Assembly (NCBI GenBank): GCA_964017125.1
Contig: OZ024909.1
Location: 54,383,085 to 54,447,084 of the forward strand
Direction: 5' to 3'
Origin: Flabesymbios commensalis
Taxonomy: Eukaryota > Annelida > Polychaeta > Terebellida > Flabelligeridae
Length of the DNA: 64,000 nucleotides
The position numbers and the translations under genes were made by a program. Below the pieces are notes generated by a model, which had not been told where the DNA came from, did not search any database, and saw only the letters and a list, made by a program, of their open reading frames with translations. Shown here in pieces: positions 21,756-32,480 of this stretch (positions are counted from its first letter, which is position 1; the number at the start of each line of letters is the position of its first letter).

Positions 21756-23807
21756 CACACTGCATAATCAAAAAGACGCCTATTGGCGCAAAGTTAACGC
21801 TTCTTGGCGAAGGATGAACACTTCTCGGCGCAAAATGTCAATTTAGAGCACTGAAGGCTCACAAAAAGTGTAAAAAAAGACGATAAGTTTAATCACTTAG
21901 TGTAATGACCCCATCCACGGTGGCCTAATATTAGGACCACTATCAGACCACCATGCCTCGTGTAGACCTACAGGCCTATACCTATCAACAGATCAATGGC
22001 AGAACAGTGGTAGGACCAGTAGACTATGTAGTAAGATTAATAACTGTCTTTAACTAGAAAGAGTGTTGTTCGGAAACGAACACAAAATCATCCCTCCGTT
22101 ATCGTGATGAGTCGGCCATTTTAAATTTGATATAGATCAGCAAACTTTCTCAAGTTTTATTTTATATTACCGCTTGAGGTATTATGCAAGATTTCCGAGA
22201 TAGGCCCTAATGAGAAAAAAACAATTAAAAATGACCGCCAGCCATTTGGCTATTTTGGATTTTATTTCTGCGAAATTTGTCATGGGTTATTCTTGTGTGA
22301 TTCCTCACATTTTGTTCTATATGCATGGTCCAGCTTTTTTGCTTTGGTTTTTGAGTTACGTAAATATCACAAAATTTCTCAAATTTAAAATGGCCTCTAA
22401 GCGGCCATTTTATAATCGTTTGCTCCCAAAAGTTAATCAGGTCATTGGCTGACATTGCTGTGCATATTAGCAAAATAAAAAGAAGATTTGCAGGAAGCTT
22501 TTTCCAGAAACGCGCTAAAGAGTATTTCTTTGTTAGTGGCCCTAGTAAGGAAAGGGTTGATTATATGGGAATCAAAATGTACCCAAAAGTTATTCGGTGG
22601 TATGTGATGGATATGTGAAGTACGAGAGAGCAGAAGTTCTTAGATCAGCTATCATGCAAGCTTTCCGAGATAATGAGGGAAAAAATAAAATGGCCGACTG
22701 GCGGCCATTTTGGATTTTATTAGTGCGAGATTTGTCATAGGTTATCATTGGGTGAGACCTTCCATCTTGTTTTATATTCATGGTCCAGCTATTTTGCATT
22801 TTTTGAGTCACTTAAATATCACAAAATTACTCAAATTCAAAATGGCCGCTAAACGGCCATTTTTAAATTTTTGCTCCCAAAAGGGAATTAGGTCATTGGC
22901 TGACATAGCTGAGCATATTTGCCATATTAAAAGAAGATCTGATGGAAACTTTTTCCTGAAACGCGCTAACGAGCATTTCTTCGTTAGTGGCCATAGTAAT
23001 TAAAGGGTTGATGATATGGGGATCAAAATGTCACTAAAACAATTTGCTAGTGGTATGGGGTGGCTATGTGAAGTATAGATAAATTATATTGATAGATTAG
23101 TGGCTATCTTGAAAACAAATAACTGCGCTGGCGGCGGAGGCTGCTTATTAACGCACATTTTGTTAGGCTATAGTCTAGACTATCAGTGTATATTATAAAT
23201 ATCATTTAAATGTATTTATTCCAGCCGTAGGCTACATAGCACAATGATCTTAAGGCCTATCCCGTTAAAGAAAATAGCCGTAGATTACAAAAAAATTCGT
23301 ACCTAATATAGCCATTTAGGCCTACCAATACTACCAAAATTATACATAGTTGCACCAATAGGCGTCTTCACATTGCTCCAATAGGCGTGCAACACTGATT
23401 TTACAACATTTCAACGGTTTATTGTCTATGCAGGTCATTAGACAAATAAATGAGATATCAGTGGCGTAGAACAGACTTAATGTAACATAATCTATCACAT
23501 TATAGAAGATTTATATGCAAATAGATTTAAAAAAAAACCCATTTAAATGGAATCGTGTCCAGTTTTGAGGTAGGGTACTAAAACTGTTTTCACTAGTCTG
23601 TGAAATGTATTAAATTTTTCCATGTAAATTTCATGTGTGGAGGTTCGTAAGATGTGCTATTGTTCCGTGCACACCTTTATTTGACATAATTTGAACATTT
23701 TGGCCTTTTTTCAGACGATGTTTTGAAAGATTTCTGAAAAAGTTGACAATTTGGCGCCGAGAAGCGTTGCACTTTTCCAATAGGCGTCTTTTTGATTTTG
23801 CAGTGTG
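21756..23807. mobile_element. 2.05-kb TIR element with 5-bp target duplication
   Basis: The left end CACACTGCATAATCAAAAAG continues ACGCCTATTGG. The right end is its near-perfect reverse complement, and further similarity (AACGCTTCTYGGCG) takes the TIR to about 55 bp. ATAAT is duplicated at 21,751-21,755 and 23,808-23,812. The host AAGGTCA repeat continues across the insertion. The word CCAATAGGCGT recurs just inside the right end (about 23,358 and 23,383). No transposase is visible. Superfamily is unknown. Confidence 0.8.
22183..23074 (+). repeat. 470-bp tandem duplication inside the TIR element
   Basis: Two copies, about 22,183-22,622 and 22,653-23,074, offset by 470 bp. Both contain ATGCAAGMTTTCCGAGATA, GGATTTTATT, CATGGTCCAGCTWTTTTGC, a short hairpin of AAATGGCCKCTAARCGGCCA type, AACGCGCTAA and GTGGCTATGTGAAGTA-like ends. 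The overlapping frames here (22,210-22,452, 22,710-23,003 and their antisense) come from the duplication. Confidence 0.8.
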
Positions 23808-23961
23808 ATAATATAAGGTCATATATTCAAGGTCAAAAGGTCAATTTTAAGGTCAAATTTGCGAAAATATATTTTATTATTTTGGTGATTCAAATAACGT
23901 AAATTTTAAGGTCAAAATTAATATGATTATTCAACAAATGATGCTAGCTACTGGTGTACTA
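23808..23961 (+). repeat. AAGGTCA-family unit, right of the insertion
   Basis: Continuation of the unit interrupted at 21,755: ATAAGGTCATATATTCAAGG, AAAAGGTCAATTTTAAGGTC. The Academ-like transposon then inserts at 23,962. Confidence 0.75.
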
Positions 23962-24767
23962 TAGTCCAGGCAAAGTAAGCTATTTCTTCATCCAATTTGG
24001 AACAAATTGCAACAGAATTATTTTTCTTCACAAAGCATTTCCTTAAGGACCCCAGAACACCAGAAAAAAAGTCCTAAAAGATCCGCTGATGGAAAACAGG
24101 TCAAATTTGCATAAATTCAAGATGGCCGCCAAATATCTATATGCGACCATATTTTTGCTTTCAGATGAGGTATTTGAGTAATTTTAAGTTATAGACTAGG
24201 GTTTTGAGACACAAGGATATTAATAAACAATAATATAATTTGATTTGATGAATATTTATTCTTCTTTTTCAAAATGACTGCCAAATATCTATACGCGATG
24301 ATATTTTTCTCCTACATGATATATTTGAGTGATCTTAAGTTACAGATTAGGTTTTTGGCAACAATGATTTATTTGAACGATTTTATAGTTCAATTGTATG
24401 ATAACTCATTGACATAAAAAATAAAACATGGATTGCAGTACTTTTCTGTCATCGTTAATGCCAATACGTAGCCTAATTCGCATTAGTGCGTTTCTGTTAA
24501 TGGTAATAGGTGCTATACTGTGGGCCCAGTGTGGGGCATAGTTTAATCAACTTAGAAATTACTGGAATCACTTTACATGATCTAAGCGGTCTTATTTCTT
24601 GCTTACACAACGTTGTATGTGGCCTTGGGACCGACCTGGTAAATGGTATTGTCAATGACGTCATATTTTATGGGATTCCGTCCAGATTGCAGCATGACAT
24701 GTGCGCCACCACAAGAACACTCTGATTTATCGCCACATTCACAGAACGTGAGTACAATTGCAATATT

Positions 24768-26410
24768 ATGTTGCAAAAAAAAAATTCCCAACGTACTGTG
24801 AGGGCTGCAGATATTACAGCAGTAGGTCGTATAAATATTGAATACTTTAATATTCCACCAAAAGTCCCAACTCTCACCTATCTACAACTTGAACCTGTGA
24901 CAGCGTATGATCCAACATCACAATTAGATGTGCTGTGGAAGGCATCTCTACTCCTTCAATCCACCCGTCCTCACATTTGATCAGCCCTTATACTGGAAAG
25001 CTCTAACAATAATTCAATGCTCTTAAAGACGTGGTATTAAGACTGGGTGGGTTTCACATGGAGATGAGCTTCCTGGGTAGTATCGGCAACCTGATGGCAT
25101 GCTCAGGGATACAAGAGATACTTCAGGTTGTGTATGCTAGCAACACTGTCAACCATATGTTGTCTGTTAAGGCTGTTTCCAGAGCTTTACGTGGACATTT
25201 GCTAGTAGACATTGCTCTCCACACTATTCTCCTGGCAGATGCATGTGCCACTGCCTCTTGAGGACGACTAATATAAACCTGAAGAAGAAACAACCAGCAA
25301 AGGGTCTCATGATGTAAATTCTGCGGAGATGCAAGTTGCAGGTGATACTGTTGTAACAGATTTGACAGAGGCAAAATTGCTCTATGGCAGAATAGTAACA
25401 TCTGATTCTACAGTGTTAGTCGAAGAAAAGAAATGAATCGGGCTTTAGGCCACATTTGTGCACATATAGGCTACACTGGGCCAGGAGAGCCTCCTGAGGA
25501 TGGTGAGATGAATGAGATGACACTGTTCTCCAGACACAGGACTCGAAATTCGAGCCCTGGCGGTCTGAGGCCGAGCACGCTACATCTCGGTCACGGAGGC
25601 TCCCCAGTTTTACACGTGGATGGAGAAGAAACATTTTTGTTTCTTTCAAACCGCCGAGACTGGGAACCGAACCCCGAACTCTAGCGTGAAAGGCAGCGGT
25701 GCTAACCACTACCCTAGGGCCCCCGCCCGTCAGTCGAAGAGTCGCGTTCATCAGATGTCTTCAAGAAACTTCAATCTACCTTGAGCGAGAAGAAAAACTC
25801 AATAACCACAAGGACGGGGTTGCTCTGGGTGCAATATTTAAAAATGGTGGACATACTTAGAAAATTTCTCAAAGCTGAACGAACAGGCAACTGGAGATTA
25901 CACCTTGAATCAGTACGTGAGATGTTACTATTCTTTGCAGCATAAGGACACACACTATATGCAAAATCTGCCCAAGTTTATTTATAAACCATGCTTGAAC
26001 TACCAAGATTGCATCCTGATCTTTACCGAAAAATTTGAAGCAGGATTTTATGTTGTAAGGCGCAGTGACCGATCTTGGGCTGGACTCTCCACAGACCTTA
26101 TAATTGAGCAAGTACTGATGCGTAGTGAAGACTCATGATGGCTTAACAAGAGGAAGGGGAATGACAGAGATCCAATGCCAGCATGTGCGAATGTTAATGA
26201 AGCCATGCAAAAACTGACCGGTGTTTCATATTGAACTAGCGAGCACATAATATTTATCATAGATAAAAATCCATTTGCTCAGAATAACTTTCTTTTCAAC
26301 ATTGCTAATGGAATGACGCCCAGCAAGGAGTCAATGTTGAGATATCACGAATAATTGGAAAACGCATTTTAGCATCAATGAAACAGTGGAGGAATTCCAC
26401 TTTCGCAAAG
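24768..26410 (+). pseudogene. Transposase gene, N-terminal part (Academ-like), broken
   Basis: Recognisable conserved stretches lie in order on the plus strand: LQLEPVTAYDPTSQLDVLWK (about 24,885-24,945); RLGGFHMEMSFLGSIGNLMA with AVSRALRGHLLVDIALHTIL (25,031-25,261, 76-codon frame); ERTGNWRLHLESVREM (about 25,876-25,925); RRSDRSWAGLSTDLIIEQVL (about 26,055-26,120). I recognise these blocks from large multi-copy uncharacterised proteins of cnidarians and echinoderms that end in an XPG-like nuclease. The reading frame changes between blocks and is interrupted, so no full protein is made. A SINE separates the second and third blocks. The 4-kb TIR element cuts the gene at 26,411. Confidence 0.7.
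25426..25728 (-). mobile_element. Dimeric tRNA-derived SINE, full-length copy
   Basis: Reads on the minus strand. The 5' head begins GGCCCTAGGGTAGTGGTTAG with an A-box-like TAGTGGTTAGC and a B box GGTTCGGTTCC. About 80 bp on there is a second tRNA-like unit with CCGTGACCGAGATGTAGCG and GGGCTCGAATTTCGAGTCC. It then has a non-tRNA body and a tail TGGCCTAAAGCCCGATTC. Flanked by the target duplication GTTAGTCGAAGA / GTCAGTCGAAGA (25,414-25,425 and 25,729-25,740). Related copies are at 38,607-38,868, 47,101-47,275 and 32,393-32,480. Confidence 0.85.
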
Positions 26411-28313
26411 TAGTCTGGGAGCCAAGTCCTATAACTTCGCTTGACCCAAAAAGTGTCAAAGGTCTGAGCTGTTATTATGACTGGAAAATATCCCTAGGAC
26501 ATCATTAGGGTGGGTGTATAACTTTGCTGTGGCAGCAAAGTCCCTGAAATGAGTCATGTTCAAGGGTACCCTCAAACCTAAATACTGCATTTTTTAAAAC
26601 ACCAGGTAATTCAAAACTCAAAACTCCAAGGTTTTAAACAATCTTCAAATCATTGTAAAACCTATTTTGCTTTTATCACACACAGAATGACATATTACTA
26701 AAGTTTTGATATATTTCAAATTAAACCCACCATTTACGCGCGAAAAGTCAATATTCCAAATTAAAGGTAGTTTTGTTCTCCAGATGTAACTTTTCCGTTT
26801 CCTGTAAAATTGCATGGTTATGAGCATTCAATGGTATGCTTACCTCTTTTGGTCCATCACTCAATTGGTACCACTATGTCCCATTTGACAACCCATAAGT
26901 TGTTGCATGAAAGATTTAGGAGGTCAAAGGTCCGAATGGGGTACTTTTACTAGTTACATTTTGACGACAAAATCCTCATTTGTATAGTTATAAACAGCTT
27001 TATTAGCACTCTTCCCACATTTCGTCATTGAATACACTCAAGTCGAAACACATGTGGAATTTTTATTGTTTGAACCCCACCCTTAGGTCGCTAAAAAACG
27101 ATATTACAAAAGAACTTAACACAGTTAGAGCACTGGTCGAACGTGTTTTAAAGACATTATTCACCACCAGGTGGCATACAAATCTGTCTTACGTTACCGT
27201 CAGTATTGTTTTGTGGATTGTGAGAGACAACAGGCTAATATACTTAGATTGTTAGCAATATTTCAGTTATTAAAAGGGTGTCAATGGTAGCAGATATAGA
27301 TCTGTCCCACTGATAGTTGAACAAGGAATCTAGATTCCTTGGCTAGAATGTGCATTACGAAGCTCATTGAGGCCCATAACACATGTTGACGTGTTGCCAA
27401 TGGTCAAAAGCTGGGTAATATGGTTGATCTGCCTGCAAAGGGAAGGCAGGGTCTAAAATTGTTTTTTTATGACATATCCATGACAATCACCTCAAATGAG
27501 TTTATGTCGACTTTGTCATGGTCATATTACTTCATTCTTATCTGTGTCTTGGAATACTTTAATGATAAATACATAATTATAGATAATAAATAATTATCTA
27601 CAACGCACAGAACCGAACAATTGATAATTTAAAATGTTGTGTAATATTTCAGATGTTTTTTTGTTGCTTTAAAAAAAATATATTCATACTAGAATAGTAC
27701 ATGATAAAATTTGATAATACTAGCCAAGTATATTTAATGAGAGATTTATATTGTTAGTATAGTAATGTTAAAAGTATATGTACTTGCTAGCATATAGAAA
27801 ATATATGATACTATGGGCACATAATGGCGAACACCAGTGAGAAGTCAGCTACATTCTGGAGGTCCTTCCCCATCAGCAGCAAACAGCCAGGAACAATCAC
27901 TGACTTTTCCTAATGTTTTGAGTTTTAAGACGTTGCTCATGATAAACTTTCGAAGGCAGCAGTTATTAGCAAAGATTAAACCCACATATTGAGGAAAACG
28001 TCTGCAAAAAAGTAATGTCCGATGCCATCATTATGCATTTAAGTTATACACCAGTAAAACATATTTCAATGAGAAGAGGCATAATGCAGATAGTAGTAGT
28101 GGTACTTATATCGTTGGCTGAGTGGTATGCTACACTCGGTCCACATTTATTTCACTTTAAATCACTGCGCTTATTAGCAGTGTCTCTGGAAAACGGCAAT
28201 GCTGGTGTTGTATGGTGTCAATTATCCACGCGAATGGAACAGGACGTTCTGTAAATATAATTCAGCATAAAAGATTTGCATTTAGGAGACAAACATTTAT
28301 TGAACCATTGCTA

Positions 28314-28513
28314 NNNNNNNNNNNNNNNNNNNNNNNNNNNNNNNNNNNNNNNNNNNNNNNNNNNNNNNNNNNNNNNNNNNNNNNNNNNNNNNNNNNNNNN
28401 NNNNNNNNNNNNNNNNNNNNNNNNNNNNNNNNNNNNNNNNNNNNNNNNNNNNNNNNNNNNNNNNNNNNNNNNNNNNNNNNNNNNNNNNNNNNNNNNNNNN
28501 NNNNNNNNNNNNN
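28314..28513. other. Assembly gap (200 N)
   Basis: Exactly 200 unknown bases inside the nested TIR element. The true length may differ, and translated frames crossing it are meaningless. Confidence 0.99.
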
Positions 28514-28979
28514 CAAATTTTGCTTGATGCCACCTCAGATACTAATCCAAGATGTTGAACAATTCCAGGCACTACTGAATCTTGGGGTGATATTGGTGAT
28601 TTAAAAAGGTGGTTTATCAATTTGTCTTTGCATTGTCTGAGAAAAAAGGATCATGTGAACACTTTTCTGAGAAAGGAAGCTACATGGCTGATGGCATTGT
28701 GACAAACACAATTATGGCTGCACCAGATATGCTTCTAGGTGTTGTTGAAATTTGATTTATTATTTACAAATTGGCTAAAAATACAAATTAACTTTAATAT
28801 ATTTTACCTGTGGGTATATTAAACTAAAACATATATATAATTATGTCTTCAAAATCGTCTAGTTCCTATTTTATCACTAGAGAAATTATCATAGGACTAG
28901 TTCAAATAAAAGTCTTAAATGTTAGGTCTTGGTGAACAGTGAAAATATTTAAAAACCCAGCAACTGTTGACCTCTAAGG

Positions 28980-30110
28980 TTCGATTTATTTTGTCAAAAT
29001 ATCAAAACTGTATATATGTTTCGTTTGGAATGTATTCAATGACACAATGTAGCAACAGTGGTATTAAAACTGTTTATTATTATAAACAATAAGATTTTGT
29101 TAATACAAAGTGGTCGAAAAAATATAACTAAGAATACCCCATCCGGACTTTTGATCTCATAAGTGTTTAATGCAGCATGGTAGGTTTTTTATAAATTTGA
29201 CATAGTTGTACCAGATGGCAGATTTATCATATGAGGTCAGCAGACATTAGCATGCTTTTAGGCATGCAAATGTACAGTAAATTTAGACATGCTACTAACT
29301 GTGTTTATTTATTTTTTTATATTGACTTTCAGCGCTCTAAGGGTGGGTCTACGTTTTCTGAAAAAAATCTAAACTTCAGATATGTTTCGTCCAGAGTATA
29401 TTTAATGACAAAATGTGGCAAGAGTGGAAATAAAGCTGTTTATGACTATAAGAATGACAATTTTGGTATTACAGGGGGTCGACAAAATGTAACTAGTGAG
29501 AGTACCCCATTCGGACTTTTGACCTCATAAGTCATTAATGCAACAAGGTGTGATTTTTAAATTTTTGACATAGTGGTACCAGATGACAGATTTATCAAAT
29601 TTGGTCAGCAGACATTAGCATGTCAAATGTACATAAAACGGAAAGTTACATACTACGATCTGTATATTGACTTTCAGTGCCCTAAGGGTGGGTTTACATT
29701 TAATGAAAAAACTAAACCTCACATCTGTTTCATCCTGAATATATCCGATGACAAAATGTGGCCAGAGTGGTATTAAAATTGTTTATACACATAATAATGA
29801 TGACTATGTTATTACAGGGGTCGAAAAAATGTAGCTTGTGAGTACCCAATCCGCTCTTTTGACCTCATAAGTCCTTCAAACAACAAGGTAGAATTTTTCT
29901 AATTTGATATAGTATTATCAGATGGCCTATGTACCAAATGAAGTCAACATACATTAGCATAATCATATCAAAAAAATGTACAGGAAACGACAAAATTACA
30001 TTCTACGAGCTGTGTTAATTGTTTTTTTAATATTGCCTTCCAGCGCTCTAAAGATAGATTTATGTTTTGTGAAAAATATTGAAACTCTAATAATTTGTCA
30101 TCTTATCTTT
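28980..30110 (+). repeat. ~350-bp subterminal tandem repeat
   Basis: Successive copies share CAGCGCTCTAAGGGTGGGT (near 29,329, 29,675 and 30,044), GTGGTATTAAAACTGTTTAT, CCCATYCGGACTTTTGAYCTC and CAGACATTAGCATG (29,241; 29,608; degenerate at 29,948). The inverted counterpart lies on the left side of the element (for example GAGGTCAAAGGTCCGAATGG at about 26,921). Confidence 0.8.
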
Positions 30111-30398
30111 AATAAAAGAGAAATATGGACGACAGTGATTTAAAACTTGTTTATAGCAATTGTGGTTTGAGTTTTTAATAACCTGGGGTTGAAAATGTAC
30201 AGTTTCTGTGGCTCGAGGGTACCCTTGAACATCCCTAATTTTAAAAACTTTGCTGCCACGATCAACTTCTACACCCACCCTATTAATGTTCCAGGGATAT
30301 TTTCCTGTCATATGCACATTTATCAGACCTTTGCCACTTTTTGGGTCAAGCGAACTCAAAAACTAGCAGCTTTTTGAAACTTGGCTCCCAGACTAAAG

Positions 30399-30930
30399 CT
30401 GATCAATCAGTGACACTAGGATCAAGATCAACTGTCAAGGTTAAGGGTGAACCGGTTAAGGTAGATTAAGCTGATATTCCAGAGACTGGTAGCTATTGGA
30501 GAACGTGGTAAAGATCTACCTTCACTCTTCAAATATGAACTTTGTTGTCACCCCCTTCTCTTTTTGAATCTGTTTCACTTCCTCTGCAGGCAAATAAGGC
30601 AGTTCTTACTGATGCTTTATGGTAAGCTGTAAAAGAAGTACAACGGCACCCGAGTGAAAATGTTCAGTCTATACTGGATGGTGTGGCTTTGCTCCATCGT
30701 ATTCCATGGCCCAGGGTTTCGACATATGACAGTGTGTGTCTCCTATATGTCAGATATGTAACACAGAGATGTGGGAGGTGTGCTATAGTTTTTGATGGAT
30801 ACAAAGATGAGCCATCAACTAAGGATGCTACACACCTGAGAAAAACTGGGGCATGTACAGGTGTCACTGCAAATTTCACTGGTGGAATGATTGTGCAATT
30901 AAAAAAAGAGGAACTCCTCTAGAATAAAAT
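30399..30930 (+). pseudogene. Transposase gene, central part with XPG-N-like motif
   Basis: The gene resumes right of the nested element. Conserved words: VTLGSRSTVKVKGEPVK (about 30,411-30,461), then LLHRIPWPRVSTYDSVCLLY and CAIVFDGYKDEPSTKDATHL in the frame 30,683-30,922. The pattern hydrophobic-FDG-x-P-x-K resembles the N-terminal XPG/FEN1 block, in which an aspartate binds a catalytic metal. Part of the stretch before 30,680 is out of frame, so this segment is decayed but easily recognised. Confidence 0.7.
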
Positions 30931-30960
30931 TAACAAGCAACGATCATTTCGCTGATAAAC

Positions 30961-31842
30961 TTGAGCGTGCTGGGTGTAGCACTGATCATGCCAAGCAAGA
31001 TGCAGATCTGCTTATCGTTCAAGCTGATGTTGCATCGGCCAGAACTAAAGAAACTGTTATTATTGGAGACCGATTTACTAGAAGTCCTATTATACCATGC
31101 TGAAATCAACACACATGATCTGTTTTTCGCATCAGAGCCTAAGCAGGGTTCATCTAAGAAAAAAATATGGTGCATACAACAGTCTAAAGAGTTGTTTGTT
31201 ATTTATGTGTGCAACAACATTCTTTTCATCCACGCAATATTGGGATGCGACACTACATACCGTCTATACGGATTGGGAAAGGGCTTGGCACTTAAAAAGT
31301 TCAAAAGTAAAGTTTTGTTTTGCCAGCAAGCAAATGTATTTAGCAGTTCTTGGCCAGTAGTAAAGAATGACATTGTTGTGGCAGGAGAAAACGCACTGGT
31401 GTGCTTATATGGTGGTGCTAGTGATAAAGGACTGAATACATTACGGTACAAAAGTTTTTGTGAAAAAGTGGCCAAGAGTACATCACACTTAGAACCACAA
31501 ACCCTACCTCCAACTGCAGCAGCTGCTGAGTACCATAATCTACGTGTGTACTGTCAAATAATGGACTGGAAAGGGATGGCTAGGGACATGAAGCCGGAAG
31601 AGTGGGGATGGCATATCGATAACAAAAAATTCATTCCTATCCAGATGGACCAGCCAGCCGCACCATCAAAGCTGCTTGATGCTATATGTTGCAGTTGCCA
31701 GAAAGACTGTCCCTCAAGGAGGTGCACATGTCGAAAATATGGTCTGCCTTGCACTGCTGTTTGCAATGAATGCCATGGCACTAGCTGCTCTAACTCACAA
31801 CGCCCAGATTTCACTGATGATTTGGATGACCACCGCGAATAG
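30961..31842 (+). CDS. Transposase C-terminal part: XPG-like nuclease core and Cys-rich tail
   Basis: An open frame of 293 codons. Residues 33-47 (LLLETDLLEVLLYHA) fit the strand with the acidic DTDLLVLLLYHA-type motif of this family. Residues 91-112 read HAILGCDTTYRLYGLGKG then ALKK, matching the XPG/FEN1 helix-3-turn-helix signature GCDY..GIxGIGxxxA. Residues 243-276 hold ten cysteines (CCSC, C, CTC, C, C, C, C), probably zinc-binding. The frame starts only within the nuclease region; the start codon is not natural, because the N-terminal half lies upstream in other frames. The stop at 31,842 is close to the right TIR, as expected for a transposase end. On its own it is not a working enzyme. 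Confidence 0.7.
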   Translation: MSVLGVALIMPSKMQICLSFKLMLHRPELKKLLLLETDLLEVLLYHAEINTHDLFFASEPKQGSSKKKIWCIQQSKELFVIYVCNNILFIHAILGCDTTYRLYGLGKGLALKKFKSKVLFCQQANVFSSSWPVVKNDIVVAGENALVCLYGGASDKGLNTLRYKSFCEKVAKSTSHLEPQTLPPTAAAAEYHNLRVYCQIMDWKGMARDMKPEEWGWHIDNKKFIPIQMDQPAAPSKLLDAICCSCQKDCPSRRCTCRKYGLPCTAVCNECHGTSCSNSQRPDFTDDLDDHRE

Positions 31843-32392
31843 CAGTGCTATGCAATAAACATTTAAGAAGTTCCCTGAAAAGGAAATATTTTGTAAAATT
31901 ATGCTATTTTGTGGTCATTTTGCAAAAAAATACAAATATATTCATCCAAACAATTGTTAATGTCGTTTATTGAGATCCTTGTGTCTGAAAACCCCAGTCT
32001 AGAACTTAAGATCACTCGAATAGCTCATCTGAAAGCAAAAATATGATCGCGTATAGATGTTTGGCGGCCATCTTAGATTTATGCAAATTTGACTGTTTCC
32101 CATCAGCGGATCTTTTGGGACTTTTTGGAGTTCTGGGGACCTAAAGGAAATGCTTTGTGTAAAAAAATATTCTAATGCAATTTGTTCCAAAAAAAATCTA
32201 GTTTGCCTGGACTACTACTACATATCTTACAGCATAGCCGCGTAACTATATGGTACGATGGATTTCATGAAAAGATGATGCGGGTGTAAATAAAATATAA
32301 CTCTGGAAATCCGTTATAAAATGCTAATAATATGTGTCTGGTCTGGTCTGGTCTAATTTATAGGCTAATAATCAATCTCCGGGTGTGCCAAA

Positions 32393-32480
32393 AATGAAAT
32401 GAATTGGGCTTTAGGCCACTTTTGTGCACATACAGGCTAAATTGGGCCAGGAGAACCTCCTGATGATGGTGAGATGAGTC
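32393..32480 (-). mobile_element. SINE fragment (3' part)
   Basis: Contains only the 3' part of the dimeric SINE: GAATTGGGCTTTAGGCCAC, GTGCACATACAGGCT, TGGGCCAGGAGAACCTCCTG. The tRNA-like heads are absent, so it is truncated. Confidence 0.75.

Larger units (their letters stand above)
26411..30395. mobile_element. 4-kb TIR element nested in the Academ-like gene
   Basis: The left terminus TAGTCTGGGAGCCAAG is the reverse complement of the right terminus. The inverted similarity runs for ~180 bp (shared GCTTGACCCAAAAAGTG, AATAGGGTGGGTGTA-like words and GTTCAAGGGTACCCTC). AAG is duplicated at 26,408-26,410 and 30,396-30,398, and the host gene resumes right after. Subterminal repeats of about 350 bp occur once or twice inverted on the left (26,690-27,270) and about three and a half times on the right (28,980-30,110). 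The middle (27,820-28,760) has weak coding-like pieces that I do not recognise, plus an assembly gap. TAGTC ends and a 3-bp duplication suggest a relative of its host element. Confidence 0.8.
23962..32214 (+). mobile_element. Academ-like DNA transposon with XPG-type nuclease gene, decayed
   Basis: Long terminal inverted repeats: the left end (23,962-24,232) begins TAGTCCAGGCAAA, and the right end (31,955-32,214) is its reverse complement over ~260 bp, with shared blocks such as ATCCGCTGATGGRAAACAG and AAGATGGCCGCCAAA. CTA is duplicated at 23,959-23,961 and 32,215-32,217. The left TIR interior is partly repeated at 24,262-24,375. The gene between the ends has an XPG/FEN1-like nuclease and a cysteine-rich C-terminus. 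As I know the families, Academ transposons combine an XPG-like nuclease with a cysteine-rich zinc-binding region and make 3-4-bp target duplications, which fits. A SINE and a 4-kb element are inserted inside; without them the element would be about 4 kb. It cannot be functional as it stands. Confidence 0.7.

Noticed and set aside
22210-23003. Overlapping sense and antisense frames in the 470-bp duplication
   Set aside because: They repeat in both tandem copies and have no conserved domain; the tandem copies explain them.
25416-25751. Minus frame of 111 codons and plus frame at 25,433-25,684
   Set aside because: Both lie within the dimeric SINE and its target duplications.
28212-28620. Frames crossing the N gap
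   Set aside because: Most residues are unknown; no coding evidence remains outside the gap.
24510-31842. Host nuclear gene encoding an XPG-like nuclease
   Set aside because: The gene lies between matching inverted repeats with a CTA duplication and is decayed, so a transposon gene is the better reading.
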